Source: Nonomuraea solani
GTDB lineage: Bacteria > Actinomycetota > Actinomycetes > Streptosporangiales > Streptosporangiaceae
Reading direction: 5' to 3'
DNA length: 64,000 nt
Assembly: GCF_900108335.1 (NCBI RefSeq)
Contig: NZ_FNVT01000010.1
Coordinates: 310,001-374,000 of the forward strand
Shown: piece after piece, positions 26,551 to 35,804 of the stretch
Position numbering within the stretch: the stretch's first letter is position 1
Layout: each line of letters starts with the position of its first letter
Notes under the pieces: generated by a model
Seen by the model: the letters and a program-made list of their open reading frames with translations, nothing else
Told to the model about the DNA's origin: nothing
The model's database searches: none
Program-made: the position numbers and the translations under genes

Positions 26551-29370
26551 GATCTCGAAACTTTCACCGCCGGTTCGGGGCGACTCGAACCCAGGGCGGC
26601 ACTTCGCTCCGACGCCCCCGCGCTCGACCTCAACGGGACGTGGCGCTTCCGACTCTCGCCCACCGCGAACGTCTCCGACGACTTCGCCGGGCCCGACTAC
26701 GACGACGCGGGCTGGGACGACCTTCCCGTCCCGTCCCACTGGGTGCTGCACGGCCATGGCGCGCCCGCGTACACGAACGTCGCCTATCCCATCCCCATCG
26801 ACCCGCCGCGCGTGCCCGGCGAGAACCCGACCGGCGACTACCGCCGCGCGTTCGACCTGCCCGAGGGCTGGACGGGCGGGCGGCTGCGGTTCGAGGGCGC
26901 CGAGTCCTTCGCCCGGGTCTGGCTCAACGGCCACGAACTGGGCTTCTCGACCGGCAGCAGGCTGCCTGTCGAGTACGACGCCGGGCCGCACCTGAGGCCG
27001 GGCCGCAACGTGCTCGCCGTACGGGTGCACCAGTGGTCGGCCGCCACGTACCTGGAGGACCAGGACATGTGGTGGATGCCCGGCATCTTCCGCGACGTCA
27101 CGCTCACCCGCTCCACGGCCGACGTGTGGGTGCGCGCCTCCTATGAGGACGGGCGTGGCACGATCGGCTTCGAGGGCGCCGGCACGCTGAGCGTGCCTGA
27201 ACTCGGCATCGACGGCCTCGAACCGGGGGCCGAGGTGACCGTGGACGTGGAGCCGTGGACGGCTGAGACGCCGCGCCTCTACGACGCCGTGGTGACCGGC
27301 CCGGAGGAGACCGTACGCCTGCGCGTCGGCTTCCGCACGATCTCCATCGTGGACGGCGTGCTCCTGGCCAACGGCCGGCCGCTGCTGTTCAAGGGCGTCA
27401 ACCGGCACGAGTTCCACCCGGAGCACGGCCGTACGGTGCCGTACGAGACGATGCGCGAGGACGTGCTGCTCATGAAGCGGCACAACGTCAACGCGGTCAG
27501 GACCAGCCACTACCCGCCGCACCCCGACTTCCTGCACCTGTGCGACGAGCTGGGCCTGTGGGTGATCGACGAGTGCGACCTCGAAACCCACGGCTTCGGC
27601 GAGGTCGGCTGGCGCGGCAACCCCACCGACGACCCCCGCTACGCCGACGCGCTGCTCGACCGCATGCGCCGCATGGTCGAACGTGACAAGAACCACCCCA
27701 GCGTCATCATGTGGTCGCTCGGCAACGAGGCCGGCGTGGGCCGCAACCTCGCCGTCATGGCCGACTGGACGCGTGAGCGCGACCCGTCCAGGCCGCTGCA
27801 CTACGAGGGCGACCGGTCGTGCGCGCACACCGACGTCTACTCGCGCATGTACGCCTCCCACGCCGAGGTCGAGGCCATCGGCCGGCGCGAAGAGGTCCCG
27901 CTCGACGACCCCGAACTGGACGCGCGGCGGCGGGCGATGCCGTTCATGCAGTGCGAGTACGCCCACGCCATGGGCAACGGGCCCGGCGGGCTGGCCGAGT
28001 ACCAGGAGCTGTTCGAGCGTTATCCGCGGCTGGCGGGCGGGTTCATCTGGGAGTGGATCGACCACGGGCTGGCGCACCCCTCGTACGAGTACGCCTACGG
28101 TGGCGACTACGGCGAGCCCGTCCACGACTCCAACTTCGTGATCGACGGGCTCGTGTTCCCCGACCGGACGCCGTCGCCCGGGCTGCACGACCTGAAGAAG
28201 GTGTTCGAGCCGGTCAGGTTCGAGTTCGGCGACGGGGTCGTGCGGGTCGTCAACGGCTACGGCTTCACGGACCTGTCGCACCTGGAGTTCGTCGCCTCGG
28301 TGCAGGTGGAGGGCGAGCCGATCGCCGAACACCGCCTGGAGGTGCCGGCGGGTGGCGGCGAGTGCAAACTGCCCGACGTGACCGGCGGGGCGGGCGGTGA
28401 GCGGTGGCTGACCGTACGCGCCGTCCTGGCCGCCGACCAGCCGTGGGCCGAGGCCGGGCACGAGGTCGCCTGGGGCCAGGCGCTCCTGGCCCGGCCCGAG
28501 CCGCGGCCGCGGGACGTCGCGGCGGCGTTCGTCCGCGACGGCGCCGAACTGACGGTCGGCGGCTGCGCGTTCGACGCGGCGACCGGGCGGCTCGTGCGGC
28601 TGTTCGGGGCCGAGGTGGAGGGGCCGCGACTGGATCTGTGGCGCGCACCCACCGACAACGACCGGTATGGCGGGCTTGAGGGCAAATGGCGCGACTTGGG
28701 CCTGCACCGGCTCACCCACCGGGTGGACGACATCGCGTTCGGCGACTCGCGGGGCGTGCCGGTCAGCGCCTCACCCGAAGTCTCGTCTGGTGACTCGCTG
28801 ACCATCAGGACCCGGGTCGCTCCGGCGGCCACGGACGTCGGGATGTGGGCGACGTACCGGTGGACGTTCGACGGAGGACTGCGGCTCGTCCTGGACCTGG
28901 AGCCGGACGGTGACTGGCGGATCCCGATCCCGCGGCTCGGCGTCACGATGTCGCTGCCGGGCGGCCTGGTCGACCAGGTCACCTGGTTCGGGCTGGGGCC
29001 GGGGGAGGTCTATCCGGACACCGGCATGGCCGCCCGGGTGGGCCGCTGGTCCTCCTCGGTCGAGGACCTGCAGACGCCGTACGTGTATCCCCAGGAGAAC
29101 GGCCACCGCGCCGACGTGCGGTGGGCGGAGCTCGGGGGCTTCCGGGTGTCGGGAGATCCCACGTTCGGGCTGACGGCGCGAAGGTGGAGCACCGACGACC
29201 TGGCCGCCGCCCAGCACCGCCCGGACCTGGTGGCGGGTGACCGCCTGCACCTCCACCTGGACCTGGCCCACCAGGGCATCGGCACGGCCACGTGCGGACC
29301 GGGCACTTTGCCGGCGTACGAACTGCTGGCCCGCAGAGCCACCCTCCGCCTCCGCTTCGACCCGTCCTGA
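26548..29370 (+). CDS. lacZ: Beta-galactosidase, GH2 (LacZ type)
   Basis: 940 residues. It hydrolyses terminal beta-galactosides, with no signal peptide, so in the cytoplasm. The domain order is as in E. coli LacZ: sugar-binding jelly roll, Ig-like domain, TIM barrel, second Ig-like domain and a C-terminal beta-sandwich. The acid/base Glu is in IMWSLGNEAG and the nucleophile Glu in MQCEYAHAMGNGPG. FKGVNRHEFHPEHG and RTSHYPPHPDF are barrel signatures. It stands alone, with neither transporter nor regulator next to it. The ATG at 26548 is preferred over the TTG one codon upstream. Confidence 0.93.
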   Translation: MDLETFTAGSGRLEPRAALRSDAPALDLNGTWRFRLSPTANVSDDFAGPDYDDAGWDDLPVPSHWVLHGHGAPAYTNVAYPIPIDPPRVPGENPTGDYRRAFDLPEGWTGGRLRFEGAESFARVWLNGHELGFSTGSRLPVEYDAGPHLRPGRNVLAVRVHQWSAATYLEDQDMWWMPGIFRDVTLTRSTADVWVRASYEDGRGTIGFEGAGTLSVPELGIDGLEPGAEVTVDVEPWTAETPRLYDAVVTGPEETVRLRVGFRTISIVDGVLLANGRPLLFKGVNRHEFHPEHGRTVPYETMREDVLLMKRHNVNAVRTSHYPPHPDFLHLCDELGLWVIDECDLETHGFGEVGWRGNPTDDPRYADALLDRMRRMVERDKNHPSVIMWSLGNEAGVGRNLAVMADWTRERDPSRPLHYEGDRSCAHTDVYSRMYASHAEVEAIGRREEVPLDDPELDARRRAMPFMQCEYAHAMGNGPGGLAEYQELFERYPRLAGGFIWEWIDHGLAHPSYEYAYGGDYGEPVHDSNFVIDGLVFPDRTPSPGLHDLKKVFEPVRFEFGDGVVRVVNGYGFTDLSHLEFVASVQVEGEPIAEHRLEVPAGGGECKLPDVTGGAGGERWLTVRAVLAADQPWAEAGHEVAWGQALLARPEPRPRDVAAAFVRDGAELTVGGCAFDAATGRLVRLFGAEVEGPRLDLWRAPTDNDRYGGLEGKWRDLGLHRLTHRVDDIAFGDSRGVPVSASPEVSSGDSLTIRTRVAPAATDVGMWATYRWTFDGGLRLVLDLEPDGDWRIPIPRLGVTMSLPGGLVDQVTWFGLGPGEVYPDTGMAARVGRWSSSVEDLQTPYVYPQENGHRADVRWAELGGFRVSGDPTFGLTARRWSTDDLAAAQHRPDLVAGDRLHLHLDLAHQGIGTATCGPGTLPAYELLARRATLRLRFDPS

Positions 29371-29408
29371 CCGGCCTCCACGACCACGAACCCCGGCTCG
29401 GCCCTTGG

Positions 29409-29629
29409 ACCGGCCACCCGGGTCTTCAGAGTCCGGCCACCCGTTCTTCGGGGGCCGGACTCCCGGTCCCCAGACCGGCCACGGGATCCCCGGCTCGGAT
29501 TGAGCCGGTCACCCGATCCTGGGACCCGTCACCCGACCTTCGGGCCGGTAACCCGGTCTTGGGTCGGGTGCCGGATCGTTGGTCCGGTTGTTGGGTTCAT
29601 GGGGCTGAACACCGGATCGTTGGTCCGGT
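29409..29629 (+). repeat. Degenerate 20-bp tandem repeats and an 18-bp direct repeat
   Basis: Five copies of a unit close to CCGGYCACCCGRTCTT begin at 29409, 29432, 29504, 29524 and 29544; the last three are in exact 20-bp register. They are followed by a perfect 18-bp repeat (ccggatcgttggtccggt) at 29571-29588 and 29612-29629. They fill most of the 29371-29684 gap. No spacer-repeat pattern of a CRISPR array is present. Confidence 0.7.
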
Positions 29630-29644
29630 CGCTCGGTTGTCGGT

Positions 29645-29680
29645 CGGGCGCCCAGCCCCCTGGCCGGGGATGGGCGCCCG
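29645..29680. terminator. Bidirectional terminator between lacZ and tuf
   Basis: Arms CGGGCGCCCA (29645-29654) and TGGGCGCCCG (29671-29680) pair perfectly, extended inward by GCCCC/GGGG. It begins 4 nt past the tuf stop on the minus strand and also faces the end of lacZ. There is no clear U-tract, which is usual in high-GC actinomycetes. Confidence 0.65.
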
Positions 29681-29684
29681 TGGG

Positions 29685-30857
29685 TCAGGCCGGGACGGTG
29701 AGGATCGTGCCGGCGCCGACCGTCAGGCCGCCCTCGCGGATGGCGAAGCCGAGGCCGGGCTCGAGGGCGACGCCCTTGCCCAGCTCGACCGACACCTCGA
29801 CCGTGTCACCCGGCCGCGCCACCTCCGAGCCGGGCAGCGTCAGCTCACCCGGCACGTCGGTCGTCCGCAGGTAGAACTGCGGCCGGTACCCCGACCCGAT
29901 CGGACGGCGGCGTCCGCCCTCCTCCGGGGTGAGGAGGTAGATCCGGGCGGTGAACGACCGGTGGGCCCGCTGGCTGCCCGGCTCGGCCAGGACCATGCCA
30001 CGCCGCACCTGCTCGCGGCGTACCCCGCGCAGCAGCACGGCCGCGTTGTCCCCGGCCTCGCCCCGCTCCATCGTCTTGCCGAACGTCTCCACGCCCGTCA
30101 CGACGGCGGCGAACCCTTCACCGAACCCGGCGGCCTCGACCGAGTCGCCGACGCGCACCGTGCCGCGCTCGATGGCGCCCGTGACGACCGTGCCGCGGCC
30201 GGTGACCGTCAGCACGTTCTCGACCGGCATGAGGAACGGCGCGTCCACGTACCGCACGGGCACGGGGATGTGCTCGTCCACCGCCTGGAGCAGCGCCTCG
30301 ACCGACGCCGTCCAGACCGGGTCGCCCTCCAGCGCCCGCAGCCCGGACACCCGGACCATCGGCACGTCACGGTAGCCGTGCTCGGCCAGCAGGTCCTGCA
30401 GCTCCAGCTCGACCAGGTCGATCAGCTCCGGGTCGGCGCCGTCGGCCTTGTTGACGGCCACGACCAGGTGCTCGACCCCGACCCGCTTGGCGAGCAGGAC
30501 GTGCTCCCTGGTCTGCGGCATGATCCCGTCGTGCGCGGACACGACGAGGATCGCACCGTCGAGCTGCGCCGCCCCCGTGATCATGTTCTTCACGTAGTCG
30601 GCGTGGCCCGGCATGTCGACGTGGGCGTAGTGCCGGGTGGCGGTCTCGTACTCGACGTGCGAGATGTTGATCGTGATCCCCCTGGAGGCCTCCTCCGGGG
30701 TACGGTCGATCCGCTCGAACGGCGTGTACGTCGCCTGCCCCCGCTCGGCCAGCACCTTCGTGATGGCGGCGGTCAGCGTGGTCTTGCCGTGGTCGACGTG
30801 GCCCATCGTGCCGATGTTGAGATGGGGCTTGTTCCGTACGTAGGCCTGCTTGGCCAT
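29685..30857 (-). CDS. tuf: Elongation factor Tu, divergent stand-alone copy
   Basis: 390 residues. It delivers aminoacyl-tRNA to the ribosome as a GTPase. All G motifs are present: GHVDHGKTT, RGITINISHVEY, DMPGHADYVKN and NKADG; YRPQFYLRTTDV follows in domain 3. The copy is divergent: the G3 motif has Met where E. coli has Cys (DCPGH), G4-G5 reads VSGLRALEGD rather than SALKALEG, and the C-terminus is GFAIREGGLTVGAG with Leu replacing the usual Arg. It lies outside an str operon (no rpsL, rpsG or fusA nearby). It resembles the minor tuf3-type genes of Streptomyces, which respond to stress. Start ATG follows AAGGGAA. Confidence 0.93.
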   Translation of the reverse strand: MAKQAYVRNKPHLNIGTMGHVDHGKTTLTAAITKVLAERGQATYTPFERIDRTPEEASRGITINISHVEYETATRHYAHVDMPGHADYVKNMITGAAQLDGAILVVSAHDGIMPQTREHVLLAKRVGVEHLVVAVNKADGADPELIDLVELELQDLLAEHGYRDVPMVRVSGLRALEGDPVWTASVEALLQAVDEHIPVPVRYVDAPFLMPVENVLTVTGRGTVVTGAIERGTVRVGDSVEAAGFGEGFAAVVTGVETFGKTMERGEAGDNAAVLLRGVRREQVRRGMVLAEPGSQRAHRSFTARIYLLTPEEGGRRRPIGSGYRPQFYLRTTDVPGELTLPGSEVARPGDTVEVSVELGKGVALEPGLGFAIREGGLTVGAGTILTVPA

Positions 30858-31177
30858 GGTTCCCTTCCCTAGAACCTGAAGCGTTCGTGACCCGTCAGGG
30901 TCGTCTACCTCCCCCCGCCGGGTCACTTCAGGACTTACGGGAAGAGGTCAGCGCTCCAGGCCGTCGCAGGCACGTCCGAGCGCGCCCGGCATGGCGGGCG
31001 TCGCGGGGTGGTGGACGTGCGGGAACATGAGGAACATAGTGCGGGCATCAGCGCCGCCTCGCAACGGATTATTCCGCGGCCACCTGCCAGACCGCCTCGC
31101 CACCAGGCCGCCTGACCGGTCTGGGCTGCCGCTCTGGGAGGTCGGCCTGGGTCTCGTTCAGTGGGTCCCGGCCGGGG
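30858..31177. other. Long untranslated region upstream of tuf
   Basis: About 320 bp without a gene, between tuf and the stop of the UDP-glucose dehydrogenase gene, both on the minus strand. It contains the leader hairpin at 30875-30932 and a possible tuf -10 box TATGTT (minus strand, 31033-31038), which would give a leader of about 170 nt. I saw no convincing small ORF. Confidence 0.6.
30875..30932 (-). promoter_or_regulatory. Leader hairpin upstream of tuf
   Basis: CGGGTCAC and TTCAGG (30919-30932) pair with GTGACCCG (30887-30894) and CCTGAA (30875-30880); a 6-nt bulge (30881-30886) separates the two stem halves and a 24-nt loop closes it. It lies 18-75 nt upstream of the tuf ATG, just before the ribosome-binding site, so it may tune translation or terminate early transcripts. 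Confidence 0.5.
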
Positions 31178-32473
31178 TCAGGGGCGGCCGACGCTCATGT
31201 ACGTGAAGCCCAGCGCCCGCATCTCCGCCGGATTCAGCAGGTTCCGCCCGTCGAAGAGCACCGGGCGCCGCATCGTCCCCGCCGCGCGAGCCCAGTCCAC
31301 CTCCTTGAGCTGCGGCCACTCCGTGACCACGATCGCCGCGTCCGCCCCTTCGAGCGCCTCCTCCGGCCGCTCGTACCGGCTGGTCGACGTCCAGGGCTCG
31401 GTGTCGGCCGGGCGTGCCATCGGGTCCCAGCAGCTCACCTCGGCGCCCTCCGCCAGCAGCCGGGCCGCCAGCACCGTGCTCGGCGCCTCCCGCATGTCGT
31501 CGGTCCCGGGTTTGAACGTCAGCCCGAGCAGCGCCACCCGCATGCCCGTCAGCGTCCCGAGCTCGTCCTTGAGCTTCTGGATCGCCCGCCGCTTCTGCAG
31601 GTTGTTGACCTCGATCACGGCGGACAGGAGCTGCAGGTGGTAGCCGGTGTTGCTGGCCAGTTGCCGCAGCGCCTCGGAGTCCTTCGGGAAGCAGGAACCG
31701 CCCCACCCGATGCCGGGGCGCAGGAAGTGGGGGCCGAGCCGGTGGTCGAGGCCGACGGCGCGGGCGACCTCCTCGACGTCGGCACCGGTCTTCTCGCACA
31801 GCGTGGCGATCTCGTTGATGAAGCTGATCTTCGTGGCGAGCAGGGCGTTGGAGGCGAGCTTGACCATTTCGGCCGAGCGGACGTCCATGACGGCGACAGG
31901 GCCGTCCACGCCCTCGTGCAGCTCCGCGATCAGGGCGGCGGTGGCCTCGTCGGCCGAGCCGATGACGATGCGGTCGGGGTGCAGGAAGTCGTTGACCGCG
32001 CGCCCCTCGGCGGTGAACTCGGGGTTGGCGGCGTACCCGACATGGGCCAGGCCGGCCGCGTCCAGCGCCGACCGCACCCGGGCGCCGGTGCCGACGGGCA
32101 CGGTGGACTTGACCACCACCGCCCGCAGGTGCGTGGCACCTTCCAGGGAGCGCACCACCGACCAGAGCCGGGACAGGTCCGCGTCGCCGGAGGCGGACGG
32201 CGGGGTGTCCACGCAGACGTACGCGATCTCGGCGCCGTCGAGCGTCTCCTGGAGGTCCAGGGTGAAGGTCAGGCGCTCCTTGTTCCTGGTGATCATGTCG
32301 CCGAGGCCGGGCTCGTAGATCGGTACGTCGCCGGACCGCAGCAGCTCGATCTTGTCCGGGTTGATGTCCCGGATCACCACCCGGTGCCCGAGCTCGGCGA
32401 GGCAGGCGCCGGTCACCAGACCGATGTACCCGGCCCCGAACACGGCGACCTGCCGTACCGGCGTGCCAACCAT
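31178..32473 (-). CDS. ugd: UDP-glucose 6-dehydrogenase
   Basis: 431 residues. It oxidises UDP-glucose to UDP-glucuronate with two NAD+, feeding glycan synthesis. The N-terminal Rossmann domain has VFGAGYIGLVTGA and DINPDKIELL; the catalytic Cys is in GIGWGGSCFPKDSEAL; the C-terminal UDP-binding domain has LGLTFKPGTDDMREAPS and LFDGRNLLNP. The length is normal. A possible -10 TAAGGT on the minus strand (32540-32545) would give a leader of about 60 nt. It stands alone; no polysaccharide genes flank it. Confidence 0.93.
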   Translation of the reverse strand: MVGTPVRQVAVFGAGYIGLVTGACLAELGHRVVIRDINPDKIELLRSGDVPIYEPGLGDMITRNKERLTFTLDLQETLDGAEIAYVCVDTPPSASGDADLSRLWSVVRSLEGATHLRAVVVKSTVPVGTGARVRSALDAAGLAHVGYAANPEFTAEGRAVNDFLHPDRIVIGSADEATAALIAELHEGVDGPVAVMDVRSAEMVKLASNALLATKISFINEIATLCEKTGADVEEVARAVGLDHRLGPHFLRPGIGWGGSCFPKDSEALRQLASNTGYHLQLLSAVIEVNNLQKRRAIQKLKDELGTLTGMRVALLGLTFKPGTDDMREAPSTVLAARLLAEGAEVSCWDPMARPADTEPWTSTSRYERPEEALEGADAAIVVTEWPQLKEVDWARAAGTMRRPVLFDGRNLLNPAEMRALGFTYMSVGRP

Positions 32474-32646
32474 GGCTGACCATCCATTCTCGCGGGCCCA
32501 CGCGAAGGGGACCCGCCGCTCGGGAAGTTCGTTGCCGAAACCTTAACGCGCCCCGCGCCCATCCCTTCAGCGAGCCCTTGGCCGGGCGCACAACGAACCC
32601 GGCGGTGTTCGTCCGGACGACCGAAGATGGGCGCCCCGCGGTGCCC

Positions 32647-32661
32647 TACGGTTCGGGTATG
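32647..32661 (+). promoter_or_regulatory. Leaderless promoter signature at the S9 peptidase start
   Basis: TACGGT (32647-32652), six bases, then ATG at 32659, with no Shine-Dalgarno. This spacing is the hallmark of actinobacterial leaderless mRNAs and decides the start codon in a frame that stays open a further 27 codons upstream. Confidence 0.6.
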
Positions 32662-34503
32662 CCGCGACTCTCGCTGGACGACCTCTACCGCTTCGCCGTC
32701 CCCTCCGACCCCCGGCTGCGTCCCGACGGGGGCGCGGTCGCGTACACGCTCACCACCCCCGACCGCGACACCGACGAGAACCGCACCGAGATCTGGCTGG
32801 CCGCCCCCGGCTCGCCGCCGCGCCGCCTGGCCACGGGGAGCGCGGCCCGATGGTCGCCCGACGGCCGTACGCTGGCCTTCGTGCGGCCGGTCGACGGCAA
32901 GCCGCAGATCCACCTGCTGCCCATGGACGGCGGGGAGCCGTACGCGCTGACGTCGGCGGCGCTCGGCGCCGGGGCGCCACAATGGTCGCCCGACGGGACC
33001 CGCATCGCCTACAGCGGCCCCGCCGGTCCCGAGCCTGACCCGCACGCGCCCGTGGTGGCCGACCGGCTGGAGTACAAGGCCGACGGGAGCGGGTTGCTGC
33101 GCGGGCTCACGACGCAGTTGTTCGTGGTGGACGTGGCCGGAGGAGAGACGCGGCAGGTCACGGAGGGTGACTTTCACGCGGGTGAGCCGTCGTGGGCGCC
33201 GGACGGGACGCGGCTGGCGTTCGTGGCCGACATGGAGGGCGACCGTGACCTGGAGATCGGTGGCGCGGTCCATTCCATCGAGGTGGACGGTGGTGTGCCC
33301 GAGCGGCTGACCGATCCGGAGATCATCTGCTCCGGGGTCTGGTGGCTCGGCGAGCGGCTGGTCGTCGCCGGGCTGAAGGGCACGCCCGTCGGGCACGTGC
33401 GCCTGTTCACCCTGGGACCCGGTGGCGTGGCCGAGGTGGAGACGGGGCTCGACCGCAACGTGATGACCGGCCATCCGGGCTACCCCGGGGCCGCGCCCGC
33501 GCTGCTCGGCGACGATCTGCTGTTCTGCGCCCGCGACCGCGGCCGTACCCACCTCTACCGCGCCCCGGCCGACAGGCTCGTGCCAAAGAACCCTGAGGAC
33601 GTCAGCGTGTCGGGGGTGAGCGTGGCGGCCGGGCGCGTCGCGTACGTGGCCGCGACCCCGTACAGCGCCGGAGACGTCCACCTCGACGGGGAGCGGCTCA
33701 CCGACCACGGTCTCGGCGACATCGACCTGTACGTGCCCATCAGCCGCACCTTCACCGCCCCCGACGGCACCGAGGTCGAAGGCTTCCTGCTGCGCGACGA
33801 GACCGCCGAGACCCCCGGCCCGCTGCTCCTGGACGTCCACGGCGGCCCCCACAACGCCTGGGCCCCCGTGCTGGACGGCTTCCACCTCTACCACCAGGCG
33901 CTGGCCGCCCAAGGCTGGACCGTGCTCGCGCTCAACCCCCGCGCCAGCGACGGCTACGGCGAGGACTTCTACACCGCCGCCGTGGGCGCCTGGGGCCTCG
34001 CCGACACCCAGGACTTCCTGGCCGCCGTCGACGCCCTGGTCGCCGACGGCACCGCCGACCCCGAGCGGCTGGCCGTCACCGGCTACAGCTACGGCGGCTA
34101 CATGACCTGCTGGCTCACCGCCGGAACCGGCCGGTTCAAGGCCGCGATCGCCGGCGGCTGCGTCAGCGACCTGACCAGCATGTCCGGCACCTCCGACATG
34201 GGCCACCTGCTCAAGACGCACGAGTGCGCGGGCGACCTGGCCGCCCAGTCCCCGATGACCCACGTCGCCGGGGTGACCACGCCCACGCTCCTCCTGCACG
34301 GCGAGAACGACGATCGGTGCCCGGTCGGGCAGGCCGAGCAGTGGTTCGCCGCGCTGCGCGAGCGGCGGGTGCCGGTCCGGCTGGTGCGCTACCCCGGCGC
34401 CGCCCACCTGTTCATCGTGAACGGCAGGCCCTCACATCGGTACGACTACAACGAAAGGATCATCGCGTGGCTGGAGCAATGGATCAGCGGCTCCCCGAGC
34501 TGA
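32659..34503 (+). CDS. S9 family prolyl-oligopeptidase-like serine peptidase
   Basis: 614 residues. The N-terminal two thirds form a beta-propeller (ARWSPDGRTLAFVRPVDG, PQWSPDGTRIAYSG, PSWAPDGTRLAFV) that limits access to small peptides. The C-terminal alpha/beta-hydrolase has its nucleophile in VTGYSYGGYMTCW, Asp in LHGENDDRCPVG and His in YPGAAHLF. No signal peptide, so it should cleave imported oligopeptides in the cytoplasm. It overlaps the next gene by 37 bp and both are probably co-transcribed, matching the peptide importer downstream. Confidence 0.9.
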   Translation: MPRLSLDDLYRFAVPSDPRLRPDGGAVAYTLTTPDRDTDENRTEIWLAAPGSPPRRLATGSAARWSPDGRTLAFVRPVDGKPQIHLLPMDGGEPYALTSAALGAGAPQWSPDGTRIAYSGPAGPEPDPHAPVVADRLEYKADGSGLLRGLTTQLFVVDVAGGETRQVTEGDFHAGEPSWAPDGTRLAFVADMEGDRDLEIGGAVHSIEVDGGVPERLTDPEIICSGVWWLGERLVVAGLKGTPVGHVRLFTLGPGGVAEVETGLDRNVMTGHPGYPGAAPALLGDDLLFCARDRGRTHLYRAPADRLVPKNPEDVSVSGVSVAAGRVAYVAATPYSAGDVHLDGERLTDHGLGDIDLYVPISRTFTAPDGTEVEGFLLRDETAETPGPLLLDVHGGPHNAWAPVLDGFHLYHQALAAQGWTVLALNPRASDGYGEDFYTAAVGAWGLADTQDFLAAVDALVADGTADPERLAVTGYSYGGYMTCWLTAGTGRFKAAIAGGCVSDLTSMSGTSDMGHLLKTHECAGDLAAQSPMTHVAGVTTPTLLLHGENDDRCPVGQAEQWFAALRERRVPVRLVRYPGAAHLFIVNGRPSHRYDYNERIIAWLEQWISGSPS

Positions 34504-35780
34504 TCGCCGAGTACGAGGTGCCCGGCGCGGCGGTGGCGTACCTGCACCAGGGAGAACTGCACGAATCAGCGGCCGGCACCCTCAACGCCGCCACCGGCGT
34601 CGAGTCCACCACGGACGCGCTCTACCAGATCGGCTCGGTCACCAAGGTGTGGACCGCGACCCTGCTCATGCTCCAGATCGAGCGCGGCCGGCTCACCCTC
34701 GACACCCCCGTGGCGGAGGTGCTGCCGGAGTTCAAGGTGGCCGACGCCGAGGTCACCAAGACCGTCACCGTCCGGCACCTCCTCTCCCACACCAGCGGCA
34801 TCGACGGCGACCTGTTCATCGACACCGGGCGCGGCGACGACTGCGTGGAGAAGTACGTCGCCGCCTGCGCCGACCTGATCCAGAACCACCCGCTGGGCGC
34901 CACCCAGTCCTACTGCAACTCCGGGTTCGTCGTCGCGGGCCGCATCATCGAGCGGCTGGCCGGCAAGCGCTGGGACGACGTGCTGCGCGAGGAGATCGCC
35001 GGGCCCCTCGGCCTGGAGCACACCTGGACCCTGCCCGAGGACGTGCTGCGCTTCCGCTCCGCGATCGGCCACGTGGACGGCCGGCCCGCGCCGCAGTGGG
35101 GGCTCATGCGGTCCATGGGGCCGGCCGGGCTGATCTGCGCGAACCCCGCCGACGTGGTGGCCTTCGCCAGGGCGCACCTGGAGGGCGGGCTGCTCGCCGA
35201 CCCGGGGGCGATGTGGGAGCCGCAGGTGGACATCCCGAACCCGTACACGCTGGGCGGGCAGTGGGGGCTCGGCTGGATCCTCGACGAATGGGACGGCCAG
35301 CGGGTCATCTCCCACGGCGGCAACACGATCGGCCAGCACGCCATGCTCTGGGCCGTGCCCGGCACCGGCACCATCGTGTGCGCCGCCGCCAACGGCGGCC
35401 ACTCGGGCGCCTTCACCCGCGCCGTGGCCACGGAGCTGTTCACCGAGCTCGACGGCATCACCGTGCCGCCCACGCTCGGCCCGCCCGCCACGCCCGTCGA
35501 GGTGGACGCCGAGCGCTACGCGGGCGTCTACGAGCGGGCGGGCGCCCGGATCACGGTGTCGATGCGCGACGGGGAGCCCTGGCTGGGGTTCGAGCCCACG
35601 GGAGCCCTGGCGGCGCTGCAGGAGGCGCAGGAGGCGACCAAGCTGGTCGCGGTCGACGAGACCACGTTCGTCACGAAGGAGCCCGAGGCGCCCGAGTGGA
35701 TGTCCGTGGTGTTCTACGAGCTGGCCGACGGCACCCCGTACGTGCACGCGGGCGCCCGCGCCACCCCGAAGACCGGCTGA
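34467..35780 (+). CDS. Serine hydrolase of the beta-lactamase / D-aminopeptidase fold
   Basis: 437 residues. The GTG at 34467 is preferred because AAAGGA lies 7 nt upstream; an ATG at 34479 has poor spacing. Class C beta-lactamase-like motifs are present: SVTK (nucleophile Ser, general base Lys) in YQIGSVTKVW, a Tyr-x-Asn in SYCNSGF, and HGG in VISHGGNTIG in place of KTG. No signal peptide is visible, which speaks against a true beta-lactamase and for a cytoplasmic esterase or D-amino-acid amidase/peptidase. Its start lies within the peptidase gene. A C-terminal lipocalin-like extension follows residue about 350. Confidence 0.85.
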   Translation: MAGAMDQRLPELIAEYEVPGAAVAYLHQGELHESAAGTLNAATGVESTTDALYQIGSVTKVWTATLLMLQIERGRLTLDTPVAEVLPEFKVADAEVTKTVTVRHLLSHTSGIDGDLFIDTGRGDDCVEKYVAACADLIQNHPLGATQSYCNSGFVVAGRIIERLAGKRWDDVLREEIAGPLGLEHTWTLPEDVLRFRSAIGHVDGRPAPQWGLMRSMGPAGLICANPADVVAFARAHLEGGLLADPGAMWEPQVDIPNPYTLGGQWGLGWILDEWDGQRVISHGGNTIGQHAMLWAVPGTGTIVCAAANGGHSGAFTRAVATELFTELDGITVPPTLGPPATPVEVDAERYAGVYERAGARITVSMRDGEPWLGFEPTGALAALQEAQEATKLVAVDETTFVTKEPEAPEWMSVVFYELADGTPYVHAGARATPKTG

Positions 35781-35804
35781 GGTGGATCCCCGCACGCCGT
35801 GGAC

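Noticed and set aside
29504..29560. CRISPR array
   Set aside because: The repeats are head-to-tail without unique spacers, imperfect, and no cas genes are near.
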